Source of the DNA: G963665005 sp963665005
Lineage (GTDB): Bacteria > Bacillota > Clostridia > Christensenellales > SZUA-584
NCBI GenBank assembly: GCA_963665005.2
Contig: CAXXTQ010000001.1
Span: 1,984,001 to 2,048,000 of the forward strand
Length of the DNA: 64,000 nucleotides
Direction of reading: 5' to 3'
This document shows positions 25,161 through 34,040 of this stretch, piece by piece. The position numbers and the translations under genes are program-made. Numbering within the stretch: position 1 is the first letter of the stretch; every line of letters begins with the position of its first letter. Below the pieces are notes generated by a model, which was not told the origin of the DNA, did no database searches, and saw only the letters and a program-made list of their open reading frames with translations.

Positions 25161-26351
25161 TTATTTTAAGATTAGAACATATTTTGCAAGTTCGTCTCTG
25201 CTTGATATAAAAAGTTTTTGGTAAATTTCCAGCATGATGTTCTTAAGCCTGCCAACGGAGATGTCATACTGCTTCGCGATCTTTGCGTATGGAACGCGGC
25301 GGGCCACCAACTGTGCCAGATGGTATTCCCTGAGCGACAGCATCATTGTTATATTATCCTTTGTAAAACGGTTATGGAAGCTAATCCAGTTCGTAACCGT
25401 ATGCTTCCATTGCCCGATAACGGCATCGTAGTGTCCGGGGAACGCCTGCCTGACGCATTGTTCCACATGACCGCCAAAATCTGAAACACACTCCGCAAAA
25501 GGCGTTAAAAAACCGTGAGGCAGCGCAATGTGCATTGCGTCCAGCAGCCAGCGCGCAGCCTCATCCTCGCGTTCGAGGCAATGGCAGGCGAGCGCGCTTA
25601 TCACCCGCAAATAGATCCCATAAAACGTGATTCCCTTCTCTGCATCGTCGAAAACCAGCGTGGTTTGCGCTATAGCCAAAGCGGCTTCATATTGACCAAT
25701 GCACAGGAAATACCTCGCACGCAGATAAAGCATATACGCTGGCTTTGCCTGTAGCGGAAAAGCGCTGAAATCTCCGTTCTTAATCCAGTCGGGAACCATA
25801 TTAGGAGCCATGACGCTTACGGCAACGCTGGCCAGCGCCAGCTCTGCCATAATGGTCAAGTCCCTCTCTTTGCGTGTTTTCAAAATACCTTTAAGATAAG
25901 CTTCGGTCTCTGTGTACGTATTGTAATCTCCAAGGCTGATTGCTGCTGCAACCCCTACCATGGAAGCGCGCAATCTGGCCGTGTCGTCCCCCTCGGTTTC
26001 CTGGTAGCAACGCATCGCGTGCGCGAAATCGCCCCGCAGATAGGCAAGCTCACTTTCGTATTGACGCCGCGATCTTTCATCCTTCGCCGTTTGTAAAATC
26101 AAATCGGGGTTGTTGCTTGGCATGGGTGAGGAAGTGGCATCAATCACTTGGCCGATCCCAGATGATTCCAAAGGCCCTCCCAGCTTCTGTTCTATACGCG
26201 GATCGACAGGTTTTGCGGCGTCTTCCGGAACCATCCATGATCTTCCGTATTTTTTACTGTAAGGTATCCGACCATCAGCCAATAGCCTTTGTACTTGCCT
26301 TAAAGAAACCCCCCACTTTTCGGAGGCCTCCAGAGCGGATATGTACTGCAT
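25161..26351 (-). CDS. regulator with N-terminal MerR/Xis-like HTH, TPR-like middle and LuxR-type C-terminus
   Basis: 396 residues from MQYISALEASEKWGVS, chosen because AAAGGGG lies just before that ATG rather than at the ATG of 26408. Residues 1-50 form an excisionase/MerR-like HTH (SALEASEKWGVSLRQVQRLLADGRIPYSKKYGRSW in essence). The middle (about 95-300) is helical, of TPR type. The last 60 residues form a LuxR-type HTH (REYHLAQLVARRVPYAKIAKQYDISVGRLKNIM). So DNA-binding regions lie at both ends. It probably controls island genes, most likely the neighbouring 4TM gene. GC content appears higher than in the flanking core. Confidence 0.7.
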   Translation of the reverse strand: MQYISALEASEKWGVSLRQVQRLLADGRIPYSKKYGRSWMVPEDAAKPVDPRIEQKLGGPLESSGIGQVIDATSSPMPSNNPDLILQTAKDERSRRQYESELAYLRGDFAHAMRCYQETEGDDTARLRASMVGVAAAISLGDYNTYTETEAYLKGILKTRKERDLTIMAELALASVAVSVMAPNMVPDWIKNGDFSAFPLQAKPAYMLYLRARYFLCIGQYEAALAIAQTTLVFDDAEKGITFYGIYLRVISALACHCLEREDEAARWLLDAMHIALPHGFLTPFAECVSDFGGHVEQCVRQAFPGHYDAVIGQWKHTVTNWISFHNRFTKDNITMMLSLREYHLAQLVARRVPYAKIAKQYDISVGRLKNIMLEIYQKLFISSRDELAKYVLILK

Positions 26352-26549
26352 ACTTGGACCCCTTTTTTCTACAATATAGTAATAATTATATTCGTTTGAA
26401 CGACGCATTTCAACGAAGTTGTGTTTTTTTATATAAAAAACTATCCTCTAAAAGTTTCTCGATTTATTAAAAAAAAGCACTATCCAGCATGACTTTTATA
26501 TAGTGTTTATTCATTCGTATTATTTGTATTATCTATATTATTTATATTG

Positions 26550-26817
26550 TCACTCCCACTCGCAAATTCAAAGCTTGTTTTAAACAATTCTGTTTAGACT
26601 TCGTGATAGATTTTTACTCAGTTTGATACCAGTTATCCACCCTCTACGGCGTTCGCTGATCTTCTGTTATCAAAATGCTATCAAGGGTGTGTTATCACCA
26701 TTAGCTTGACCGCTTAGAAATTATACCATATTTCTTATGATTCGCAAAAGTCTATTTGCAATTAAACATCAACCTTCCTCCGGCACTTATAAAAACCCAA
26801 GATTTTTCTCAACTCAT
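26550..26817. repeat. island direct repeat, right copy
   Basis: Starts TCACTCCCACTC (one mismatch to the guaA end) and matches 18338-18602 over about 265 bp, roughly 88-90% by eye. The 520-bp gap 26410-26929 holds this repeat, an AT-rich stretch before it, and about 110 bp of unexplained sequence up to guaA. I see no convincing gene in it. Confidence 0.75.
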
Positions 26818-26929
26818 CTGATATTTTTTTGGTACTTACCAGTTTGCTAGCTAAGTCCCACACTAAAGGGCACCAGTTCCCCTGAACGGTGTTTATCATA
26901 CTGGGCATCATATTTTCTTTGCGCCCCGC

Positions 26930-26941
26930 TTACTCCCACTC
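26930..26941. other. guaA 3'-end attachment-like site
   Basis: TTACTCCCACTC, the reverse of the last codons and stop of guaA, recurs exactly at 18338-18349 and with one mismatch at 26550-26561. The guaA 3' end is a known integration target, so this is the likely attB-derived core. Confidence 0.65.
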
Positions 26942-28462
26942 AATCGTCGACGGCGGTTTGCTTGTAATATCATAAACAATACGATTAACGTGCGGCACTT
27001 CGTTTACAATTCTCGAAGAGATTTTCTCCATCACATCAAAAGGTATTCTTGCCCAGTCGGCGGTCATGCCGTCTACGCTTGTGACGGCGCGAAGAGCGAT
27101 AGTGTAATCGTAAGTTCTCTCGTCCCCCATTACGCCGACGCTTCGCATGCCCGTTAGCACCGCGAAATACTGCCATATCTCACTGTCAAGGCCGGCGGAC
27201 GCAATTTCGTCTCTGAACACATAATCAGCTTGCTGTAAAATGTCTACTTTTTCCTGCGTAACATCGCCTATTATCCTTATAGCAAGCCCGGGCCCCGGAA
27301 ACGGCTGTCTCCAAACTATATGTTTTGGCATATCCATAGTCTCGCCGAGCGCTCTTACTTCGTCTTTAAACAAATCGCGCAAAGGCTCTATTATATCTAC
27401 AAAATCGACAGCGTCGGGCAAACCGCCTACGTTATGATGGCTCTTTATAACAGCTGCGTGCCCTTTGCCCGATTCTATAACATCGGGATATATCGTGCCC
27501 TGCGCCAGAAAATCTACTTTGCCGAGTTTTTTTGCTTCCCGTTCAAAAACGCGTATGAACTCCTCGCCTATTATTTTGCGTTTCTTCTCTGGTTCGGTAA
27601 CGCCTTTTAGCTTATCTAAAAATATTTTTGATGCGTCTACGCATATAAGATTCATGTCATAAGCGCCCGAAAATACCTCTTCTACCTGCTGTGCTTCTTC
27701 TTTTCGCAAAAGCCCGTGGTCAACAAATATACAAGTAAGCTTGCTGCCTATTGCTTTATCGAGAAGTACCGCCGCCACAGAAGAATCAACACCGCCCGAC
27801 AATCCGAGAAGCACCCTTCCGCCGCCCACGCGCTTTTTAATATCTGCGACAGCCGTTTCGACATAGTTGTCCATTGTCCAGCCGCCGCTCGCTTTGCATA
27901 TATTGTATAAAAAGTTTTTTAAGATCTCGTTTCCGAATTTTGTATGAACTACCTCGGGGTGAAACTGTACGCCGTAAAGCTTTTTTTCCTCGTCACAAAA
28001 CGCGGCTACGTTACAGCTTTTCGTTGTTGCGGCAATCTGGAATCCGTCGGGCGGAGTATCTACATAATACGTATGGCTCATCCAGCAAACTGATTTTTCA
28101 TCAAGCCCTTTAAATAGCATGCAGTCTGTATTATATGTTATATCCGTTTTACCGTATTCCCTATTGCTCGCTTTTTTAACGCTTCCGCCGAGTTCGCTTC
28201 CCATAAGCTGGCTTCCGTAACAGATACCCAGTATAGGAATACCGGCGTTAAGCAGCCTTTTGTCGCACATAGGAGCGTCGTCGTCCGTTACAGTGCTTGG
28301 GCCGCCAGTGAATATTATACCTATAGGGTCATATGATTTTATTCTTTCCAGAGATGCGTCATACGGCAATATTTCAGCATATACCGAAAGATCTCGCACA
28401 CGCCTCGCAATAAGCTGGTTATACTGCCCGCCAAAATCGAGAACTAATATCGTTTCTCTCAC
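26930..28462 (-). CDS. guaA: GMP synthase (glutamine-hydrolysing)
   Basis: 510 residues, normal length. It amidates XMP to GMP using glutamine and ATP. The N-terminal class I amidotransferase domain has GICYGSQ with catalytic Cys81 and FHPEV with the His/Glu pair. The ATP-pyrophosphatase domain has the PP-loop LSGGVDSSV near residue 220. The C-terminal dimerisation domain ends PPSTIEWE. The start is a GTG whose ribosome site (GGAAGG) lies inside the end of guaB, six bases upstream in the operon. Its 3' end is the target of the island to the left, and the copy here stays intact after integration. Confidence 0.97.
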   Translation of the reverse strand: MRETILVLDFGGQYNQLIARRVRDLSVYAEILPYDASLERIKSYDPIGIIFTGGPSTVTDDDAPMCDKRLLNAGIPILGICYGSQLMGSELGGSVKKASNREYGKTDITYNTDCMLFKGLDEKSVCWMSHTYYVDTPPDGFQIAATTKSCNVAAFCDEEKKLYGVQFHPEVVHTKFGNEILKNFLYNICKASGGWTMDNYVETAVADIKKRVGGGRVLLGLSGGVDSSVAAVLLDKAIGSKLTCIFVDHGLLRKEEAQQVEEVFSGAYDMNLICVDASKIFLDKLKGVTEPEKKRKIIGEEFIRVFEREAKKLGKVDFLAQGTIYPDVIESGKGHAAVIKSHHNVGGLPDAVDFVDIIEPLRDLFKDEVRALGETMDMPKHIVWRQPFPGPGLAIRIIGDVTQEKVDILQQADYVFRDEIASAGLDSEIWQYFAVLTGMRSVGVMGDERTYDYTIALRAVTSVDGMTADWARIPFDVMEKISSRIVNEVPHVNRIVYDITSKPPSTIEWE

Positions 28463-28468
28463 AATATT

Positions 28469-29926
28469 TTAAGACCTTCCTGTATAATTCGGAGCTTCTT
28501 TTGTAATGTATATATCATGCGGATGATTTTCTTTCAGCGCCGCATTTGTGATTCTTATAAACTTTGCGTTTTGTTTAAGGTCTTCAAGCGTAGCCGCTCC
28601 GCAGTAACCCATGCCTGATTTTAAGCCGCCGATAAGCTGGAACACCGTATCGCTTATAGGCCCTTTATAAGGCACTCTGCCTTCAACGCCTTCGGGTACA
28701 AGCTTATCTGCATTCGTCTGGAAATACCTGTCTTTGCTTCCGTGCTGCATAGCGGCGAGTGATCCCATGCCCCTGTATACTTTAAAGCTTCTGCCCTGAT
28801 ATATTTCCGTTTCTCCCGGGCTTTCTTCCGTGCCTGCAAGAAGGCTTCCTATCATGACAGCAGTCGCGCCGGCCGCAAGAGCTTTTGTAATATCCCCTGA
28901 AAATTTTATACCGCCGTCGGCTATTATCGTTTTCCCGAGTTTATCCGCCGCCTCTGCACATTGCAGGACTGCCGTAAACTGGGGAACGCCTATACCAGCA
29001 ATAACCCTTGTTGTGCAAATAGAACCGGGGCCTATGCCAACCTTTATACAGTCTGCACCCGCCTTTATTAAATCGACCGTACCTTCGGGCGTTGCAACGT
29101 TACCTGCGATTATCTGCAAATCCGGGAATTTGTTTCTTAATTTTTCAACTGTTTTAAGCACCGGCATAGAATGCCCATGAGAAGTATCTATTGTGACGAC
29201 ATCAACTTTTGCTTCAACGAGCGCTGCCGCTCTTTCGAGAACATCTTCTGTTGTGCCAAGCGCCGCGCCGGCAAGAAGCCTGCCGTTGATGTCTTTAGCC
29301 GAATTTGGGTATTGTATTGCTTTTTCAATATCTTTTATAGTAATAAGGCCTTTTAGAAAACCTTTATCGTCTACGAGGGGAAGTTTTTCTATCTTATGTT
29401 TGCCGAGAATCTCTTGTGCATCTGATAGTGTTGTGCCAAAAGGAGCAGTTACGAGATTTTCAGAAGTCATTACTTCGTAAATTTTACGTGTATAATCCGT
29501 TTCAAACCGTAAATCCCTGTTTGTCAGGATTCCGACAAGCTTGCCTTTCTTTGTAATCGGAACGCCCGATATTCTGTATTTTGCCATTAAAGCGTTAGCG
29601 TCAGAAACAAGATGTTCGGGAGATAGTGAAAAAGGGTCTGTTATAACCCCATGTTCGCTTCTTTTAATCTTGTCTACGTTAGATGCCTGTTCTTCTATAG
29701 ACATGTTTTTATGGACGATACCAATACCGCCTTCTCTTGCCATGGCTATTGCCAGCCTTGCCTCAGTGACCGTATCCATAGCCGCGCTCATAATCGGTAT
29801 ATTTAAGCTTACAGTCTTCGTCAGTTTTGTTTTGACCGAAACCTTTGAAGGGAGGACAACACTTTTTTGCGGGACTAGCAAAACATCGTCAAATGTCAGC
29901 CCTTCGGTTATTTCTTGAATTTGCAT
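28469..29926 (-). CDS. guaB: IMP dehydrogenase
   Basis: 485 residues from MQIQEITEGLTFDDVLL, chosen because AAAGGCGG lies seven bases before that ATG. It oxidises IMP to XMP with NAD, the step before GuaA. A TIM barrel is interrupted by two CBS domains (about 90-205). The catalytic loop GPGSICTTR holds the active Cys near 300, and the flap region contains the RYFQ motif. It is followed after six bases by guaA, forming the GMP branch operon. No purine riboswitch is visible in the 100 bases upstream. Confidence 0.97.
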   Translation of the reverse strand: MQIQEITEGLTFDDVLLVPQKSVVLPSKVSVKTKLTKTVSLNIPIMSAAMDTVTEARLAIAMAREGGIGIVHKNMSIEEQASNVDKIKRSEHGVITDPFSLSPEHLVSDANALMAKYRISGVPITKKGKLVGILTNRDLRFETDYTRKIYEVMTSENLVTAPFGTTLSDAQEILGKHKIEKLPLVDDKGFLKGLITIKDIEKAIQYPNSAKDINGRLLAGAALGTTEDVLERAAALVEAKVDVVTIDTSHGHSMPVLKTVEKLRNKFPDLQIIAGNVATPEGTVDLIKAGADCIKVGIGPGSICTTRVIAGIGVPQFTAVLQCAEAADKLGKTIIADGGIKFSGDITKALAAGATAVMIGSLLAGTEESPGETEIYQGRSFKVYRGMGSLAAMQHGSKDRYFQTNADKLVPEGVEGRVPYKGPISDTVFQLIGGLKSGMGYCGAATLEDLKQNAKFIRITNAALKENHPHDIYITKEAPNYTGRS

Positions 29927-30026
29927 ATGGTAACCGCCTTTCATAAAATATAAATTTCTTTTGTTAAATATTAAATGCTATGCGTCTTGTTGTCAACACG
30001 TCAGCATAAGTTAAACATATTTTTAT

Positions 30027-30977
30027 CTAAAGCCCTAATCTTTGCTCTGTCTCCAGCACGCTCGGCATTGCCGGAATACCGCCCATTCTTTCTACGCATA
30101 TTGAAGCAGCTGCGTTTGCAAACTCTGCAAATCCGGCGATATCTTTTTCGTTTAAATCGTCAAGCTCTTTTCCGCAAGTCAGATATTTATATAAAACGCC
30201 AGCCGTAAAACAATCACCCGCGCCTGTTGCGTCTATCGCCTTTGCTTTTATTCCTTCTGCTTTTCCTATGCCAGAAGAATTTGCATAAATCGCGCCGTCG
30301 CTTCCAAGCGTTATAAAAACGAGTTTTATTCCTTCATCAATCAATTTTAATGCAGCTTTTTCATACGTAATATCACCGTACAAAAATTTTATTTCATTGT
30401 CTGATATCTTTAATATATCAGAGTATTGCATTCCCGATAATATATATTTCAAAGCCTGCTTTTCGTTTTCCCAAAGAGGCGCTCTTAAATTCGGATCATA
30501 AGAAACTGTAACTCCTTCTCTTTTTGCAATCTCCAAAGCCTTGTAAGTTGCGCTTCTTGAAGGCTCGTTTGTCAAAGATAAAGATCCAAAATGAAAAATC
30601 TTTGTGTTTTTCACAGCATTCTCGTCAAGGTTTTCAGGCGAATACATAATATCCGCGCCCGGGTTTCTGTAAAAAGAGAAATCTCTGTCTCCGTTTTCAA
30701 ATAGATGCACGAATGCAAGTGTGGTGTTATATTCCTCCGATTTTATAAGGCCGCTTGTATTTACGCCTTTTTCAGTAAGTACATTTTCGAGGAATTTTCC
30801 GAACTGGTCATTGCCCACCATTCCCAAATAAGAAGCAGTTAAGCCAAAACCTGAAATTGCAGCAGCTACGTTTGCCACAGCTCCTCCTGGGTTTTGCATG
30901 AACAAATTTCTTCCGTCTCTTTCTCCCGACGGTGTGAAATCAATTAGAAGTTCCCCAAGCGTTGTAAAATCTACCAT
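30027..30977 (-). CDS. fructokinase, PfkB family
   Basis: 316 residues. The PfkB (ribokinase) fold is shown by the N-terminal GGAVANVAAAISGFG motif near residue 31 and the C-terminal DATGAGDCF signature near residue 239, with Asp242 or its neighbour as catalytic base. It phosphorylates a sugar, most probably fructose, with ATP; the order of motifs and length fit fructokinase best, but other PfkB sugar kinases are possible. It lies six bases after the methyltransferase gene and 82 bases before guaB, in a minus-strand cluster. Confidence 0.85.
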   Translation of the reverse strand: MVDFTTLGELLIDFTPSGERDGRNLFMQNPGGAVANVAAAISGFGLTASYLGMVGNDQFGKFLENVLTEKGVNTSGLIKSEEYNTTLAFVHLFENGDRDFSFYRNPGADIMYSPENLDENAVKNTKIFHFGSLSLTNEPSRSATYKALEIAKREGVTVSYDPNLRAPLWENEKQALKYILSGMQYSDILKISDNEIKFLYGDITYEKAALKLIDEGIKLVFITLGSDGAIYANSSGIGKAEGIKAKAIDATGAGDCFTAGVLYKYLTCGKELDDLNEKDIAGFAEFANAAASICVERMGGIPAMPSVLETEQRLGL

Positions 30978-30983
30978 AACTTA

Positions 30984-32447
30984 TTATCCCCTTTTTATTA
31001 TAAATAAAGTTGGGCACAACCCTCCAGATTCAAATTTTTCTTCTCTTACAATAGTAAATTCGCGATTTTGCTTAATAACGTCTCTTAAAAGTTTTTTCTC
31101 TTGTGTATACAAAAACGCAACTCCGTCTTTCTTCATTAATGACGGCAGCTTGTCCGAAAAAGCTTTATATAGCTTTACGTTTGCATCGTGCCCCGAGACT
31201 CTTATGCCAAAAGGCATATTAGAAATGACCTCGTCATATTTTTCGGCTTCATACGATAAAATATCAGCCTTTATTAGGCTAATTTTCATTCCGCTTGCTT
31301 TGCGGTTTGCACAGGCCGCTTTTATTGCGGCAGGTGCGATGTCCACTCCTACGAGCTTTTTCGTTTTTTGTATATACTCTCTTTCGATAAGCATTGTCGC
31401 GCTTCCGCAGAACGGATCCAGCACTACTGCGTCTTGTTTCATATACGGCTTGCATATACGCATAATGCTTGCCGCTGCAACAGGGTTTATGCTTGCGGGA
31501 ATAGATTTTTCTCTGTAAGAAAATCGCTCATCGTTTAGAAAATATACATACATAGAGCCGCCCGTTAGCCTTATCTCGAAAGAATAAGCAGACGGATTAT
31601 CAAAAAAACCAAACTCCGAAAATCCTTTTGAAACCGCTCTTATGACTTCTCTTCTCTCTTCAGTACGCACCTCTCCCGCTTCTATACGATAGCTTAGCCC
31701 TTTTAATCCAAATTCGATAAGCTTATCCGCCGCTTTTGCGTAGCCGCCAATATCGCCGATATAATACAATGCGTCAATATAACATCTTAAATCTTTAATA
31801 TCTTTTGTACGCACATTAAATGCGTTTTCTATTTTAGTCTCATCTTTGAATTCGCATTTATTATTTACGAGTTCCGCTAGCAAAGCGCTTTTATTTAAGC
31901 TTGTCAAGCAAGACCATAAAGGAAGCTTAATATTTAACGCTTTTTTGGGCTTCTGCATTTTTGCTAAAGCTTTTTTCAGAGCGTCGCCTTCCTGCCTTAT
32001 GTGTTTATCTTCGCCAGGCTCAATAATATATCCGTCCAGATATTTGCCCGGATCTTTGGTATTGCCAAGCGCCAGTATAATAGAAGGTCGAACGAACCGT
32101 GTTTTTTCGTTTTCCAACGCGTCAGAAAGCTTGTCCGCGCATTCGTCAGGTGCGCATAAACCTATAAGTATACTTGCGTTCTTTCTCGCCTTATCATCTT
32201 CTATAGACAAAAGCTTGTCCACATCACGAATTACAAAAGGTTTTATTACATCACGGCTTCTTCTTTTTTTGCACGCATCAATAAGAACCCTAAGGCACGC
32301 TCTTTGGTTGCTTTCAAAAAGCATACCGTAAATATGCCGTTCTGCATTTCGCAGCTGCAGTATGGCTTCAAGCGTTTGCTTGCTTTTTGCCCCCGCCTGC
32401 GTAATATATTGTTTGACTAACCCTTCAAGGTTTGATTTACTGCTCAT
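30984..32447 (-). CDS. class I methyltransferase of the RNA (THUMP/Trm-like) type with N-terminal HEAT-like region
   Basis: 487 residues. The C-terminal 200 residues are a SAM-dependent methyltransferase with DPFCGSATMLIE (SAM loop) and SNMPFGIRV, a variant of the NPPFG motif of N2-guanine RNA methyltransferases (RlmL/Trm11/TrmN group). The first 200 residues are helical and HEAT-like (DKARKNASILIGLCAPDECADKL, FVRPSIILALGNTKD), which is unusual for this group. A middle part of about 100 residues may be a degenerate THUMP-like domain. The target RNA is unknown. It overlaps the end of murG by 11 bases. Confidence 0.7.
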   Translation of the reverse strand: MSSKSNLEGLVKQYITQAGAKSKQTLEAILQLRNAERHIYGMLFESNQRACLRVLIDACKKRRSRDVIKPFVIRDVDKLLSIEDDKARKNASILIGLCAPDECADKLSDALENEKTRFVRPSIILALGNTKDPGKYLDGYIIEPGEDKHIRQEGDALKKALAKMQKPKKALNIKLPLWSCLTSLNKSALLAELVNNKCEFKDETKIENAFNVRTKDIKDLRCYIDALYYIGDIGGYAKAADKLIEFGLKGLSYRIEAGEVRTEERREVIRAVSKGFSEFGFFDNPSAYSFEIRLTGGSMYVYFLNDERFSYREKSIPASINPVAAASIMRICKPYMKQDAVVLDPFCGSATMLIEREYIQKTKKLVGVDIAPAAIKAACANRKASGMKISLIKADILSYEAEKYDEVISNMPFGIRVSGHDANVKLYKAFSDKLPSLMKKDGVAFLYTQEKKLLRDVIKQNREFTIVREEKFESGGLCPTLFIIKRG

Positions 32448-33495
32448 TTATTATAATCTCTGCAATCTTCTGCGCTGCGTCGGGTATTTTAGCTTTTTCC
32501 ATATTGCTCTTTAGCACAGACCTGTCTGCATAAAGTTTATTAATGCTTTCTAATAAAGATTTTTCCAGATCCGCCTGGTCAAGAACGTATGAAAAACCCT
32601 TTTCTTTAAAATACTGTGCGTTTTGTATCTGGTCTCCCCTGCTTGACGCTATCGGCAAAGGCACCAGCAGAACAGGCAAGCAAAGCGCGAGTATCTCGAA
32701 AATAGCTGTAGCGCCAGACCTTGAAAGCATAATATCAGCCGCAGCATATATATCGCCCAGTTCTTTTCCTGCATACCCGAACTGTTTGTATCCTTTTATA
32801 TCATTACTCTCTGTCAGGTTTTGTTTGCCTCTTATATGAATGACATCATATATTTTCAGCAGTTCTGTCATTATTTTATCTGCCGCAACGTTTAAACATT
32901 TTGCGCCGAGGCTTCCGCCCATTATAAGCAAAACAGGTTTGCTGCCAGAAAAGCCGCAAATTTTAAGGCCTTTTTGCCTGTCGCCCATTGTTACTTCTTT
33001 TCGTATCGGCAGCCCGGTATAAACGCCTTTGCCTTCGGGTATGTGTTTTAAAGTTGACGAAAAAGCAACGCAGACTTTGTTTGCTCTTGGTATACAGATT
33101 CTGTTCGCAAGCCCGGGAGTATAATCCGATTCATGAAGTATTATTGGAATACCAAGTCTTTTTGCCGCAAAAATAACCGGCACGCTTACAAAACCGCCTT
33201 TGGAGAAAACAGCCTGCGGTTTTATTTTTTTGAGTATGCTCAATGCTTTTATCGTTCCCGCTATAATCTTAAATGGATCAATAAAGTTCTTCAAATCAAA
33301 ATAACGCCGGAGTTTACCCGCGCTAATAATGTTATAAGGTATTCCAATACCTTCTATTATCTCTCTTTCTATTCCGTTCTTTGTGCCTATGTAAGAAACA
33401 TCAAAGCCAAATTCTTTTAACTTTGGTATAATTGCTAAATTAGGTGTTACATGGCCGGCTGTGCCGCCGCCTGTCAAAACAATGGTTTTGCCCAT
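32437..33495 (-). CDS. murG: UDP-GlcNAc:lipid I N-acetylglucosaminyltransferase
   Basis: 352 residues, normal length. It makes lipid II from lipid I at the inner membrane face in peptidoglycan synthesis. Family marks: GGGTAGHVTPNLAI at the N-terminus, SKGGFVSVP near residue 98 and SGATAIFEI in the donor-binding domain near residue 260. It overlaps the next gene (RNA-type methyltransferase) by 11 bases, so they are translationally coupled. It stands away from any division/cell-wall cluster, which is not rare in Clostridia. Confidence 0.95.
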   Translation of the reverse strand: MGKTIVLTGGGTAGHVTPNLAIIPKLKEFGFDVSYIGTKNGIEREIIEGIGIPYNIISAGKLRRYFDLKNFIDPFKIIAGTIKALSILKKIKPQAVFSKGGFVSVPVIFAAKRLGIPIILHESDYTPGLANRICIPRANKVCVAFSSTLKHIPEGKGVYTGLPIRKEVTMGDRQKGLKICGFSGSKPVLLIMGGSLGAKCLNVAADKIMTELLKIYDVIHIRGKQNLTESNDIKGYKQFGYAGKELGDIYAAADIMLSRSGATAIFEILALCLPVLLVPLPIASSRGDQIQNAQYFKEKGFSYVLDQADLEKSLLESINKLYADRSVLKSNMEKAKIPDAAQKIAEIIINEQ

Positions 33496-33593
33496 ACAAA
33501 ATTCCTTTCTCTATTATTTTTGCATTATACCATAACATCATACAAAGCACACTAATATAATGATATTCTCTGACGGCTTTTAGCCCAATACGG

Positions 33594-33926
33594 TCATTTG
33601 TTATTTTTTAGCATTTTAGTTATACTTTCAAGTTTTTGCCTTTGTTCTTTGTTCATCATTGGCGAAACGTTTTTTATAAACTGCTCCATCATGTCGTCAT
33701 TAAAACTTCCGTCTTTTTTGCCTTCGCTTACCATTTGCTCTAAATCTTCCATAAGCTCGCTTTCATCTTTGTTTTCATATTTTGATATTGCATCTTCCAT
33801 ACTCTTTATATCATCATCCTTAACCTCTTTTGCTTTTTTGTCTAGCTTCGCTTTTTTAGCAGCTTTTAATACATCGTCTTTTTTCAGTTTAGATTTTTTC
33901 ATCTGCCTTAAATCTTTTTTTGGCAT
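33594..33926 (-). CDS. Lys/Glu-rich small protein, divergent partner of 34041
   Basis: 110 residues from MPKKDLRQMKKS, chosen because GGAGGTG lies just before that ATG. The first 40 residues are strongly basic (KKSKLKKDDVLKAAKKAKLDKKAK) and the rest acidic and helical; no Cys, signal or membrane segment. Met-rich end (MMNKEQRQKLESITKML). The opposite gene at 34041 also has a Met-rich helical C-terminus with MPQKEQANFKNM. This recalls MNKEQRQKLESI, so the two may be related or interact. Function unknown. Confidence 0.55.
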   Translation of the reverse strand: MPKKDLRQMKKSKLKKDDVLKAAKKAKLDKKAKEVKDDDIKSMEDAISKYENKDESELMEDLEQMVSEGKKDGSFNDDMMEQFIKNVSPMMNKEQRQKLESITKMLKNNK

Positions 33927-34040
33927 AATAACACCTCCAACGATTATATTACATATATATTCGCATATAGCATGTTTGTGCACAGCTTATAAACCCGCTG
34001 CATAAAATATTAGAAGAATTCGTTTAGGAGCAAAAAAGCT

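Noticed and set aside
26762..26911. A 49-codon minus-strand frame between the island repeat and guaA
   Set aside because: The ribosome site is weak and half of it lies in the direct repeat. The peptide end (RKVDV) is shared with the other repeat copy simply because the DNA is repeated.
29945..30026. A purine riboswitch before guaB
   Set aside because: Only 100 bases separate guaB from the fructokinase gene, and none of the conserved purine-riboswitch segments can be seen.
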